This document shows, one piece after another, positions 15,918 to 25,231 of a stretch of 48,931 nt of DNA. The translations under genes and the position numbers were made by a program. Each line of letters opens with the position of its first letter. Position 1 is the stretch's first letter. A model generated the notes under the pieces. The model did no database searches. It saw nothing but the letters and a program-made list of their open reading frames with translations, and had not been told where the DNA came from. This stretch comes from DATBGO01 sp050011895 (GTDB lineage: Bacteria > Actinomycetota > Actinomycetes > Streptosporangiales > Streptosporangiaceae): contig JBEKIF010000060.1 in NCBI GenBank assembly GCA_050011895.1, positions 1 through 48,931 of the forward strand, in the 5' to 3' direction.

Positions 15918-16283
15918 ATGAGGGACACCCCGGGCCGCCGCTACCGCTGGTGGCGGCCGCGCCGCCGCAGGGACCGCGGGCGGGCCAGTCGCACGCCATC
16001 GGCGGGCACCGATGGCGGCCAGACGATGACCGGCGGCGCCATCCAGATGGCGATCGGGCTTCTCACCGCGAGCCTCGACTCGCCAGAGCTGGAGGCGTGG
16101 GCCGTGTGGGCCCTGATCCCGGAGGACCCGGCGGCCCTGGGCGACCTCATCGCAGGCCTGCACACCATCTCCGGGCTGCTGCTTCATGAACTGCATGAGG
16201 CCACCGGACAGCCGCCGCCGGCCACGCTGCAAAGACTTGCGATCCTTGCGGAGACCCGGCCAGGGACACCCTCCGCCGGGTAG
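15918..16283 (+). CDS. Small helical protein of unknown function downstream of M56
   Basis: A frame of 121 residues from ATG 15918 (AGGA seven bases before) or 85 from ATG 16026. The N-terminal part is very basic (RRYRWWRPRRRRDRGR); the rest is amphipathic helical (AIQMAIGLLTASLDSPELEAW then ALIPEDPAALGDLIAGLHT). Its last residues (LQRLAILAETRPGTPSAG) recur at the end of the broken M56 copy at 11869, so the gene was part of the duplicated BlaI-M56 module. No known family recognised. Confidence 0.55.
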   Translation: MRDTPGRRYRWWRPRRRRDRGRASRTPSAGTDGGQTMTGGAIQMAIGLLTASLDSPELEAWAVWALIPEDPAALGDLIAGLHTISGLLLHELHEATGQPPPATLQRLAILAETRPGTPSAG

Positions 16284-16922
16284 CGAGGCACCGCCTGCCA
16301 GCCGTCGCGTGGCGATGCTGTGCCCGGTGGCGCTCGAACCAGACATGCGGACGGGCGCCCGGCGGGGCCCGGCGAGCGGGTCATTCACCGCCTGCACCGG
16401 CCGCGGGCTTACTGGCCGGCCTGAGCTAGACCGCAGCGCCTCTGCCGCGCCAGAGAGCGACCTGGCGCCAGGCCGGAGCTGCAGCCTGGCACGGCCCGCG
16501 GGCCGTTCTACCTGCCGGCCGCCGATGGGAGCAGCCGAGGCAGCGTGGTGGTTGCGCCGGAAGTCGAAGCCACCGATCTCATGTGCGCGGCCGCGGCGAC
16601 TCAGCTTGGGCTGGGCAGCCAGCCGAATCGTTAGCGGTTGTCCGGCCGCCCCCGGCGCAGGCTGGCCGTGACTCAGAAACGCCAGGCCTCTCTGGCGGGC
16701 ATTTCATGGTGTTTCGACGCCATCACAACCGGCTGCGGCCCCATAGGCGCATGACCAGGTCCGCTACGGACGGTGAGCGCCCCGGCCGTTCCCGCTCGCT
16801 CGCGCGGCGACAGTCGATGCTCCTGTGCGCTCGCGGTCAATGGCTGGTTCGCCGGGGCGAAGGACCACAGAATGGCCAGCTCTGTGCTCGCGAAGTGCTG
16901 GCCGACGAACGAAGGAGCCTGC
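16284..16922. other. Stretch without a convincing gene
   Basis: No recognisable protein on either strand. A small hairpin, CGCCAG-N6-CTGGCG, lies at 16680-16697. Confidence 0.4.
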
Positions 16923-17087
16923 ATGGGAACCGCCCGCAAGGTCCCTGCGGGCATGAGCGTGACGGCCAGGGATGGGATCGCACGGCTGGCCCGCCAGTTG
17001 ATGGCCGGCTCGATCCGGCGCGCCGCGGTTGCCTGCGCCGAAGAACTGATCGGGGGCACAGACGATCGCTCCCCGTATCGCTTGTGA
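16923..17087 (+). CDS. Small basic protein, unknown
   Basis: A 54-residue frame starting at ATG 16923 with a good AAGGAG eight bases upstream. The sequence (GIARLARQLMAGSIRRAAVA then CAEELIGG) could form one amphipathic helix. It precedes the alcohol dehydrogenase by 92 bases on the same strand. No family recognised; it is supported mainly by its ribosome site. Confidence 0.4.
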   Translation: MGTARKVPAGMSVTARDGIARLARQLMAGSIRRAAVACAEELIGGTDDRSPYRL

Positions 17088-17179
17088 GCAGAGAATCGCC
17101 CGGCAAGGCCAGGCCCGCGCGCTCGCTCGTTCCGGCGCCTGCTCAATGCCCGCCCGGACGATCATGATAGGGGTAAGGG

Positions 17180-18220
17180 ATGACTGTTGACAGCTCGAAA
17201 ACGATGCAGGCGTGGGTGGTCAGCCAGCCAGGACCGATCGAGACCAGCCCGCTGAGGTACGTGGAGAAACCTGTGCCGGCCCCAGCTCCCGGCGAATTGC
17301 TGGTTCAGGTCCTAGCCTGCGCCGTCTGCCGCACTGACCTGCATGTCAGCGAGGGCGATCTGCCAGTGCACCGCGAGCACGTCACGCCCGGTCACATGGT
17401 CGTGGGCCCGGTGGCGGCACTGGGCGACGGCGTTACCGATTACGTCCTTGGGGACCGGGTCGGCGTGGCGTGGCTGCGGTACACCGACGGGACCTGCGTC
17501 TACTGCCGCCGCGGCAACGAGAATCTGTGCCCTAACTCGCTCTATACCGGCTGGGATGCCGACGGCGGCTACGCAGAGTACACGACCGTGCCGGCGGCGT
17601 TCGCCTACCGGCTGCCCGCCGACGTCGCTGATGTCGAGCTGGCGCCGCTGCTGTGCGCCGGGATCATCGGCTATCGGGCGCTGCTGCGCGCATCGCTGCC
17701 GACCCGCGGCAGGCTCGGATTGTACGGATTCGGTGACAGCGCCCACCTAGTCGCCCAGGTAGCGCTGGCGCAAGGTGCGACTGTCCATGCCCTGACCCGC
17801 GGCGAGACGTCCCAGCGGCTGGCGCTGCAGCTAGGCGCTGCGTCGGCGAGGGGCGCGTATGACTCCCCTCCGGAACCCCTGGACAGCGCGATCCTATTCG
17901 CGCCAGTCGGGGATCTCGTGCCAGTCGCGATGCGGGCACTCGACCGTGGGGGAGTCCTCGCCGTTGCTGGGATCCATCTGACCGACATACCGCCGCTGAA
18001 CTATGAGCACGAACTGTTCTATGAGAAGGAACTACGCAGCGTCACCTCCAACACCCGTCACAATGGCCGGGAGTTCCTCGCATTCGCCATCCGTTACCAC
18101 GTCCGGGCCACCACCCATGTGTACCCAATGTCACGAGCACAACAGGCGTTGCAGGACCTCAAGGCGGGCCTTTTCGACGGGGCGGCTGTTCTCGTCAACG
18201 ACCGGGACACCGCGCAATGA
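17180..18220 (+). CDS. Zinc-dependent alcohol dehydrogenase (AdhA-like MDR)
   Basis: A 346-residue medium-chain dehydrogenase. Catalytic zinc ligands are Cys50 (CAVCRTDLH), His72 (PGHMVVG) and Cys159 (PLLCAGIIGY). The nucleotide site is LGLYGFGDSAHLVAQVAL. YTGWDADGGYAEY is typical of the AdhA-like actinobacterial branch. Two oddities: the Glu normally after the zinc His (GHE) is Met, and the first of four structural-zinc cysteines is Asp103 (DGTCVYC, with Cys106, Cys109, Cys117 kept). The structural zinc may still bind through Asp. Substrate probably a short aliphatic or aromatic alcohol. Confidence 0.88.
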   Translation: MTVDSSKTMQAWVVSQPGPIETSPLRYVEKPVPAPAPGELLVQVLACAVCRTDLHVSEGDLPVHREHVTPGHMVVGPVAALGDGVTDYVLGDRVGVAWLRYTDGTCVYCRRGNENLCPNSLYTGWDADGGYAEYTTVPAAFAYRLPADVADVELAPLLCAGIIGYRALLRASLPTRGRLGLYGFGDSAHLVAQVALAQGATVHALTRGETSQRLALQLGAASARGAYDSPPEPLDSAILFAPVGDLVPVAMRALDRGGVLAVAGIHLTDIPPLNYEHELFYEKELRSVTSNTRHNGREFLAFAIRYHVRATTHVYPMSRAQQALQDLKAGLFDGAAVLVNDRDTAQ

Positions 18221-18231
18221 CCCAACCATGG

Positions 18232-18600
18232 TCATCCGGCGCGAGGGGCTAGCACCCCGGTCGGCAGCGGCGGCCACGGGCTATCCGCGACGTCACCCCG
18301 AAGTCCCGGCCCGCGCGGCACGAGCAGTCCTAGAAAAAGGAAGGGCAAGAATTGCAGCGCCACCACGAGCCCGACGTCGGCCCCCGTGCCGCCGAGGCGC
18401 AGGACTAGCCAGCTCAACGCGGTCTGCTGTACCCAGGTGCCCGACACCCAGACGGTTTGGCCGACGAAGTACCGGCGGTAGGTGGCACTGCGGAGTGCGC
18501 CCAGGCTCAATCGGTGTTCGGAAGGATCGGCCGTCGTCGGCGACGCCCCCGTGAGCGTGCTGGCGGCATCGCCGCCGTGGATCTCGGCGAGACGCTCCAC
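18232..18600 (-). pseudogene. MFS transporter, N-terminal fragment
   Basis: The first helices match EntS-like MFS exporters: ATYRRYFVGQTVWVSGTWVQ, then QTALSWLVLRLGGTGADVGL and LQFLPFLFLGL. After that point the reading becomes Pro/Arg-rich and stops, so the remaining ten or so helices are missing. A relic facing the convergent alcohol dehydrogenase. Confidence 0.7.
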
Positions 18601-19283
18601 AGCGCTCAGGCTCGTTCGATCTTGGCTGGCGCCTCATAATGGGTCATGGTCAGCGACCGTCCCGGCGCTCGAGGGAGCGAGTACTGGCCGCCTGGCTACG
18701 CTCGACGTATTCCTGGGCTTGGGCCAGGTCCTGGGGCTGGGCCTGGGCCAGTCGCTGCTCGCAGCCATACAGCAGACCGGGCGCATCGAGATCGCGGCCG
18801 TGCCCGACGCCGGCAGCCGCCTGCACGGGGCTGATCGGTGGCGCGAGCCCATAGAGATCGCGCTCCAAGCTGTTGCGATGGTCGACGGCGCCAACCCCGG
18901 CGTTATCGGTCCGACCGGCAGGCAGGGTCCAAGGGCCGACGAGGAGATCCTTTTCGGACCGCCCGTGCGCGGGGTCTGGCCGGCCCCGGTGCAACAGCCT
19001 GTGTCGAGCAAGGCTCGTGGCGCAGATACGCACCAAGGGGGAATCCTCTGTCAAGAGGGCCTGATGATTTGGCTCGGTGACCGGCTGTGGTCGTCGGCTG
19101 ACGTTGGACTGTTCTGCTGGCCTTCCTCGCAGGCCCCGGGGTTTCGCGCCGCCGAGCGACCGTGGGTCAAGGTTGAGCGCCCCCAGCGTCAGCGCCCGTC
19201 CGGGCGCGGACGAACGAGCTTGACGCCGACGAACGGTGGCCGATGATCGGAGCGGGAAAAGAGCCAGCCCTGGCGTGAACGGT
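18601..19283. other. Unassigned relic sequence
   Basis: No confident gene. A leftward frame around 18650-18760 contains a Gln/Ala-rich coiled-coil-like segment (RLAQAQPQDLAQAQEYVERS) but nothing recognisable beside it. Confidence 0.35.
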
Positions 19284-19287
19284 GCAT

Positions 19288-19490
19288 CGCAGGTCGCTGC
19301 CGTGCACCCGGGCAGTGATCCGCAGCGAGCGAGCGTGGTGACAGCGGACGGCGGCGAGTACCGCGCCGACCTGGTGATCGGAACGGACGGCGCGCGGGGC
19401 ACAGTGCGCGCCACCGTAGAACCGGACTTCCCCGATGCCGCTACGCAGGGGTGCTGCTGTCGCGCACCCTGATCGATGGCCCGACGACCG
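19288..19490 (+). pseudogene. FAD monooxygenase fragment, paralogue of the gene at 26354
   Basis: QVAAVHPGSDPQRASVVTAD, then DLVIGTDGARGTVRATVEPD nearly repeats residues of the intact monooxygenase (QVAAVHPGSDQQPASVVTED). The DNA is closely similar to 26664-26870. One base is missing near 19440, shifting the frame before LLSRTLIDG. Both ends are lost. Confidence 0.75.
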
Positions 19491-19663
19491 GCCGGCGTTC
19501 TGCGCCCGGATCGTCCAGCAGTTCGCTGCGCCGGGAACGGCCACGGACACTGAGCCGACCAGCCAGCAACTGCGGGCACCCTGAACCGGCTTCTCGCGTG
19601 CGCCCGCCCACACCCCGGTGCATTGATCAGCCGCTTAGAAGCGATGTGCGGGCACCGAACGCA

Positions 19664-20110
19664 TTACGGCCAGGACCCGATAGAGCGGTCCGTCGGGGTC
19701 TCATTGCGGCAGCAGGCGCTCATGCCGGGGAATCTGCGGGCCGCCAGCGGAGGCGTGTCAGGGTTACCCGGGGGCGTGCGGGCTGGTTGCGGGCGGCAGG
19801 GGCTGAGCTTGGGCGGTCCGCCGCCGGAATCGGTCACTTCGACCCGCGACGTGCGGTCGGTGACCTCCACTGTCACTTCGAAGCTGGCGCGAGCGTTGCT
19901 CGACCACGTTCATGCGAGCCGCCCACCCCTGACTACCCCTACGGTGAGCCCGGCCAGTCCCAGCGCAGCCGCCGCATCCAGGGAGGTAGATTCTGAGCCC
20001 CTGGCCCGAGTTCCGCGCCAACTGATGCATACGTGGCTGTCGGTGACCAGCTTGTGATCGGCCGTCTGCGAGCCTTTCCCCTGCCTGCTGGGCCACACCA
20101 GTGGCTCCCG
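19664..20110 (-). pseudogene. Degenerate ATP-binding (anti-sigma/HATPase-like) regulator
   Basis: VTVEVTDRTSRVEVTDSGGGPP is characteristic of the GHKL ATP-binding regulators common in actinomycetes. A possible N-terminal motif lies upstream in another frame (VWPSRQGKGSQTADHKLVTD). The rest is scrambled, so this is a low-confidence relic. Confidence 0.4.
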
Positions 20111-20174
20111 CGACATTTCCAGATCTCGACGGTGTCGGGGATGCCGAGAGGGTGGTGGCCCGAGCCACCGGGGC

Positions 20175-20260
20175 CAGTAACAAAGAACGACCCGAACGAC
20201 GCCTTCTCGGTGGCGGTCGCGGCGCTGCGCTGTTTTGTTGAGGGATTGGCAGCCGGGCGC
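20175..20260 (+). mobile_element. IS110-family transposase fragment
   Basis: VTKNDPNDAFSVAVAALR matches the DEDD-transposase segment (K-T/N-D-x-x-D-A-x-x-V-A-V-A-A-L-R) of IS110 elements. Nothing else of the transposase is readable. Confidence 0.45.
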
Positions 20261-20452
20261 ATGGTCGTGCGTATGACCGGCTCGGGACTATCGGCCGGGT
20301 CCCAGGTTTTTGTGGCACCCACCGGCGGTGCCAGTCTGATCTGCCTGGCCTGGCAAGAGGCCGGGGTTCACGGGGTCCGGCGGGCCGGGCGGCCGTTATG
20401 AACCGGTTACCGCGCCGCCTGAGAGAATGATCGCCTGGCGGCGCTACAGGGG

Positions 20453-22228
20453 GTGACCATGGATCGGCAGGCGGGCAGCCTGCTCTCGGTGAACGTGGGC
20501 CTGCCGCGCGATGTGAGCTGGCAGGGCCGTACCGTGCGCACTGCGGTGTGGAAGCGGCCGGCCGACGGCCCGCGGCTGGCCCGGCGGCTGAACGTCGATG
20601 GCGACGGCCAGGGTGACCTGGTCGGCCACGGCGGCGAGCAGCGGGCCGTGTTCGTGTACCAGATCGAGGCGTACCGGTACTGGCAGCAGCAGCTAGGGCG
20701 GGACGACTTCGAGTTCGGCCAGTTCGGCGAGAACTTCACCGTGCGCGGGCTGGCCGACGACGAGGTCTGCATCGGCGACCGGTACCAGATCGGCGAGGCG
20801 CTCTTCGAGGTGACGCAGCCGAGGGTGACCTGCTTCCGGGTCGGCATCCGGATGAATGACGCCCGGATCCCTGCGCTGCTGGTCTCGCATCACCGGCCCG
20901 GCTTTTACTTCCGGGTGCTGCGCGAGGGCGCGGTCCGGGCGGGAGACGAGATCGTCCGGGTGGCCCGCGGCCCGCAGGCCATGACCGTGGCCGAGATAGA
21001 CGCGCTGCTGTACCTGCCCGGCCACCCGGCGCAGCAGGTGCGCAGGGCGCTGACGATTCCGGCGCTGTCGGAGGGCTGGAAGGCGTCGTTCCGCGAGCTG
21101 GCCAGCCAGCCGGACGGCGGCCAGGGCGCGGGCAACGCCGGGCTGGCCACCGCGAGCCCGCCGCCCGCCTGGCCAGGGTTCCGCCCGCTGGCGGTGACGG
21201 CGATCGAGCCGGAGAGCCGGTCGGTGATCTCGCTGCGGTTGGCCGACCCGGCCGGGGCGGCGCTGCCGGCCGCGAGTCCCGGTCAGTTCCTGACCATCCG
21301 GCTGCAGCCGCAGCCAGACCAGCCGCCACTGCTGCGCAGCTACTCGCTGTCCGGACCGCCGGATGCCGGGTCCTACCGGATCAGCGTGAAGCGCGAGCAG
21401 CACGGCGCGGCCAGCCAGTTCGTGCACGACCACGTACGGCCCGGTGACCAGCTCGCGGTCGCCGCGCCGCGCGGCACCTTCATCCTGAAGCCGGGCGCGG
21501 CACCGGTGCTGCTGATCAGCGCGGGCGTCGGCGCCACGCCGGTACTGGCGATGCTGCACGCGCTGGCCGACGCGGGGTCCGGGCGCGAGGTGTGGTGGCT
21601 GAACGGCGCGCGCAGCCGGGCCGAGGAACCGTTCGCGGCCGAGGCGAGGTCACTGCTGGCCAAGCTGCCGCGGTCGCACCTGCACGTCTGCTACAGCCGG
21701 CCGGGCGCTGACGACGTGCTCGGCCGCGACTACCAGTCGGCAGGCCGGCTGTCGGAGGCAGTGCTGGCAGAGCTGGGCCTGCCGCGCGAGGCGCAGGCCT
21801 ATATCTGCGGGCCGGCCGGATTCATGACCGACGTGGCGGCCGCGCTGGCCAAGCTCGGTCTCGGCGGCGGGCAGATAATGACCGAGATCTTCGGCGCGCG
21901 GCCGGCGCTGACGCCCGGCATCGCGGCGGCGGCCGCGGCGCCACCGCATCAGCCGGCCGGGTCGCCGGGCACCGGCCCGGAGGTCGCGTTCGCGCGCAGC
22001 GGCCTGACCGCCCGCTGGGACCAGCGCTACGCGAGCCTGCTGGAGCTTGCGGAAGCCTGCGACGTGCCGGTGCGCTGGTCCTGCCGTACCGGCGTGTGCC
22101 ATACCTGCGAGTCCGGCCTGGTATCAGGGGAGGTCGGCTACGCGCCTGACCCGGTCGACGATCCGGCCGACGGTGACGTGCTGATCTGCTGCTCGCAGCC
22201 GCGTGGCGACGTCGCGCTCGACCTGTGA
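20453..22228 (+). CDS. MOSC domain / flavin reductase / 2Fe-2S ferredoxin fusion
   Basis: A 591-residue three-module protein. Residues 1-165: MOSC domain of YiiM type (DLVGHGGEQRAVFVYQ, QFGENFTVRGL, Cys in TQPRVTCFRVG), a molybdenum-cofactor sulfur carrier, followed by the YiiM 3-alpha helices (about 178-220). Residues 235-470: ferredoxin-reductase-like flavin and NAD domains (RSYSLSGPP, then LLISAGVGATPVLAML and YICGPAGFM). Residues 505-591: plant-type 2Fe-2S ferredoxin with Cys544, Cys549, Cys552 and Cys579/580. This architecture suggests NAD(P)H-to-molybdenum-centre electron transfer, for instance reduction of N-hydroxylated compounds. It is cytoplasmic and monocistronic. GTG at 20453 or ATG at 20459 could be the start. 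Confidence 0.9.
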   Translation: MTMDRQAGSLLSVNVGLPRDVSWQGRTVRTAVWKRPADGPRLARRLNVDGDGQGDLVGHGGEQRAVFVYQIEAYRYWQQQLGRDDFEFGQFGENFTVRGLADDEVCIGDRYQIGEALFEVTQPRVTCFRVGIRMNDARIPALLVSHHRPGFYFRVLREGAVRAGDEIVRVARGPQAMTVAEIDALLYLPGHPAQQVRRALTIPALSEGWKASFRELASQPDGGQGAGNAGLATASPPPAWPGFRPLAVTAIEPESRSVISLRLADPAGAALPAASPGQFLTIRLQPQPDQPPLLRSYSLSGPPDAGSYRISVKREQHGAASQFVHDHVRPGDQLAVAAPRGTFILKPGAAPVLLISAGVGATPVLAMLHALADAGSGREVWWLNGARSRAEEPFAAEARSLLAKLPRSHLHVCYSRPGADDVLGRDYQSAGRLSEAVLAELGLPREAQAYICGPAGFMTDVAAALAKLGLGGGQIMTEIFGARPALTPGIAAAAAAPPHQPAGSPGTGPEVAFARSGLTARWDQRYASLLELAEACDVPVRWSCRTGVCHTCESGLVSGEVGYAPDPVDDPADGDVLICCSQPRGDVALDL

Positions 22229-22253
22229 GAACCGGGTCGGCCAGGCGAGTGCT

Positions 22254-22277
22254 GAGCCGGCTGGCCAGCGCCGGCTC
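22254..22277. terminator. 8-bp hairpin after the MOSC fusion gene
   Basis: GAGCCGGC (22254-22261) and GCCGGCTC (22270-22277) flank an 8-base loop, 25 bases after the stop. Confidence 0.5.
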
Positions 22278-22494
22278 CCCGTGCTCACCTGGTCTGGCGC
22301 GCACCCCACAGGCATCTGGTGCTGCCAGGCCGCTGATCTGTGTGTCAGCGGGGAATAGCCCCTTTGCAGAAGGGAACCGGCAATCCGCGCGCCGGTGAAG
22401 ACGACATGCCCGCCCTGCGCGCAGTGCTGAGCGCCGCGATCCGCGGCGGCCCGCCGGCAACCACCGCCTGCCTGACCACCGCCAGCAAGGCGTC

Positions 22495-22953
22495 CTAGGG
22501 CACGACTACCAGGGGTACTGGCGAGTGGCGGGCCAGGCTGACGGCAGCCGAGCCGACGACACGGTGCATGACGAGAGACGAGCTGCCGACCACAATGGCG
22601 ACGGTTGCGTGAGGGTGCGCAGCGCCGAGGTCTTTGGCGGCCGCGATCAATTCTTCTGCGATCAGGCCCTGGCGCCGCTCGAAGCCCCAGCTCTCCTCGC
22701 GGCCGCGCAGTTGCTCGGCGGCCATCGTCCGGAGTTCCTGCTCGATGTCATCGAAGCCTGCTTTCAGTTCGGTCACGGCGCCGGGCGACAGCGCGGCCAC
22801 GCTTGGCATGTGAGCCACATACACCACCTCAATCCGGCCGGCCCGGCCCTGGAGCAGGCGGACCGCTGCCTCGAGTGCGCGGCTGGCCGGAGGTGATCCG
22901 TCGTAGCCGACGACAAGACGCAGATCCGTCGCGGGCGGCGTGGTAGTGCTCAT
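22495..22953 (-). CDS. Universal stress protein (UspA family)
   Basis: A 152-residue single Usp domain: VVGYDGSPPASRALEAAVRL at the start and VAIVVGSSSLVMHRVVGSAA near the end. The canonical nucleotide motif G-x2-G-x9-G-[ST] is altered (GSSS instead of GSxG), so ATP binding is uncertain. Cytoplasmic stress or dormancy protein. It is followed on the same strand, upstream, by the MFS exporter gene. Confidence 0.88.
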   Translation of the reverse strand: MSTTTPPATDLRLVVGYDGSPPASRALEAAVRLLQGRAGRIEVVYVAHMPSVAALSPGAVTELKAGFDDIEQELRTMAAEQLRGREESWGFERRQGLIAEELIAAAKDLGAAHPHATVAIVVGSSSLVMHRVVGSAAVSLARHSPVPLVVVP

Positions 22954-23030
22954 CGACGGAGGATAACCCCGATGCCCTTGCGCCGGCGTACGTGCTGGGC
23001 ATCCGTCTCATGCCTGACCGGCTGCCGGTT

Positions 23031-24656
23031 CTAGCGGACCGGCGTGGCCGCCGAGCCGGGAACTGCGGTCACTACCGGCGAGCAGCTGCACAAGGCCACC
23101 GGAATCGCCTCGAACGCCGGCTGCGGGGCGGGGGCGACAGGCGATGGGACCGTGGCCGGGGCGGCGCCAGCTGCGGCAGGCCTGGCGACGGCGTTCCTGA
23201 GCTCGGTCAGCCGGCGCTTGGACGGGAGCAAGACGATCGCGAGGATGCAGCCGAGCCCGAGCAGCGCTGCTGACACGCTGAAGGCGACGGTGTAGCCGTG
23301 GGTGGCCGCGATCGCCGGTGCAAGCGGGCTGGTGTGGTGGGTGATCAGGTAGCTGGCCGCCGTACTGAGCGCGATCGTGCTGAGCGCCGATGTCCCGATC
23401 GAGCCGCCGACCTGCTGCATCGTGTTGACCAGTGCGGAGGCGACGCCGGAGTCCCGGCGGGCGACGCCGAAGGTAGCGGTGTTGATGGCCGGCGCGAAGA
23501 TCATGCCAAAGCCCAGGCCCAGGATCAGCAGGGCGGGCAGCACGCCGCTGGCGTAGCTGGAGGTCACAGTCACCTGGGTCAGGTACGCCATCCCGCCAGC
23601 GCCCAGCAGCATGCCGCCTGCGATCAGGACCCGCGGCCCTAGCCGGGCCAGGCCCACGATGCTGGAGAGGTTGGAGCTGATCAGGATGCAGCCGATCATC
23701 GGCAGGAACAGCAACCCGGTGGCCAGCGGGCTTTCTCTTTTGATCACCTGCAGGTAGTACGTGAGGAACAGAAACGTTGCGAAGATAGCGATTCCCGATA
23801 TGAAGACCGCGACGTAGGAACCGCCCCGGGTCCGGTCCAGGATCACCCGCAGCGGCAGCAAGGGGTGACTAGACCGCTGCTCGGCGACGACGAACCCGGC
23901 GAGTACCACCACGCCCGCCGCCAGGGAGCCGATCGTCTGAAGGCCCGTCCACCCGGCGGTTTCGGCACGGGAGAACCCGAAAACGATCAAGAACAGGCCG
24001 ACGCACGCCAGCACGGCGCCTGGCCAGTCCATCCGCGGCCTGACGTCCGGGCGGCTGGGGCGGATCCAGGCCACCGCGCCGGCCACCGCGATTGCAGCGA
24101 ACACCAGGTTGACATACAGCGTCCAGCGCCACGACAGGTACTGGGTGAGCACCCCGCCGAGGATCAGGCCCACGGCACCGCCGCCCGCGGCGACCGAGCC
24201 GAACACGCCAAAGGCCCTGCCCCGCTCTCGTGGTTCACGGAACGTGCTGACGAGCGTGCCCAGGGCAGAGGGCGCGAGGACGGCGCCGAAGGCGCCCTGC
24301 AGGGCACGTGCCGCTACCAGCATCGTGAACGAGACAGAGGCGCCGCCGACGGCCGAGGCGACGGCGAATCCGATCAAGCCGATGATAAATACCCGCTTGC
24401 GGCTGAACATGTCCCCGAGGCGGCCGCCCACCAGCAGCAGGCTGCCGAAGGCCAGCGCATACGACGTCACCACCCACTGCCGGTCGCTGTTCGGGAACCC
24501 CAGCGCACGCTGCGCCGACGGCAGCGCAATGTTCACGATCGTGGAATCCAGGACCACCATGAGCTGAGCGATGGCGACCACGATCAGGATCAGCCAGCGC
24601 CGGTCACCAGGCGCAGCCACGCGGTCTCCGGTTACGGGCGACGCCGCAGAAGACAT
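23031..24656 (-). CDS. DHA2-family (EmrB/QacA-like) MFS drug exporter
   Basis: A 541-residue, 14-helix MFS protein. Marks of the family: MVVLDSTIVNIALPSAQRAL in helix 1, QWVVTSYALAFGSLLLVGGR with LGDMFSRKRVF (motif A) and GALGTLVS-type helix 5 residues (here SALGTLVSTFREPRERGRA). The C-terminus is a soluble Ala/Pro-rich tail. Presumably a proton-driven exporter of amphiphilic drugs. No adjacent TetR or MarR gene is seen. Confidence 0.92.
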   Translation of the reverse strand: MSSAASPVTGDRVAAPGDRRWLILIVVAIAQLMVVLDSTIVNIALPSAQRALGFPNSDRQWVVTSYALAFGSLLLVGGRLGDMFSRKRVFIIGLIGFAVASAVGGASVSFTMLVAARALQGAFGAVLAPSALGTLVSTFREPRERGRAFGVFGSVAAGGGAVGLILGGVLTQYLSWRWTLYVNLVFAAIAVAGAVAWIRPSRPDVRPRMDWPGAVLACVGLFLIVFGFSRAETAGWTGLQTIGSLAAGVVVLAGFVVAEQRSSHPLLPLRVILDRTRGGSYVAVFISGIAIFATFLFLTYYLQVIKRESPLATGLLFLPMIGCILISSNLSSIVGLARLGPRVLIAGGMLLGAGGMAYLTQVTVTSSYASGVLPALLILGLGFGMIFAPAINTATFGVARRDSGVASALVNTMQQVGGSIGTSALSTIALSTAASYLITHHTSPLAPAIAATHGYTVAFSVSAALLGLGCILAIVLLPSKRRLTELRNAVARPAAAGAAPATVPSPVAPAPQPAFEAIPVALCSCSPVVTAVPGSAATPVR

Positions 24657-25231
24657 GAACCTAATACTCTCCTCGTCCGGCCGATGACGTCTTCAGGCCG
24701 CCCAGGGTTTAGAGCCGTCATGTGGAGCAACTAGTGCAACGGCAGACTCGGACGCGGCTGGTTCGGGCCCGAGGCAAAGGCTAGAACCTCGCCAGATGAC
24801 CCGATAGATACGGGTGTAACACCATGTCAGAATAGGTGCGCCGACAGGGCTTGTTGAAGGTGAACCCGGCGGCGTGCGGGAGGCCCAGGACACTGCGGTC
24901 TGCTCAACCGGCAGCGCATGGTAGGTCGCGTCCCCCGGGTTCTCGATCACCTCGTCCGCGAGCGCCCCGGGATCGTTCTTTGCCGGGGCGCTGATCGGTG
25001 GCAGGATCGGCTCGCGGCCGGCTGCACAGTTCGGCCGCGGCCATCCAGGCGCTGTTCCTCGCGGCTTCGGTCACCCTAGCCGCGCTGAGCGGCAGCCCGG
25101 TCACGGTCGGCTAACGGTACGCGCCGTGGATGCCGAGCCGCCGCCGACGTCCGCCTGGGAAGGGCATGGCAGTGGCTGACCCGATCGCCTGGCCCGCTGG
25201 CACCGGGACGCCAACCAGAAAGGCAGCGATC
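24657..25231. other. Intergenic region between divergent MFS and aldolase genes
   Basis: No confident gene. A leftward frame near 24900-25000 reads DPGALADEVIENPGDATYHA but I cannot place it; it may be a relic. Confidence 0.35.

Noticed and set aside
18650..19579. Long leftward open frame over the relic zone
   Set aside because: Its translation is Arg/Ser/Pro-rich with no family motif, and it covers the monooxygenase relic read from the other strand. High G+C makes such frames common.
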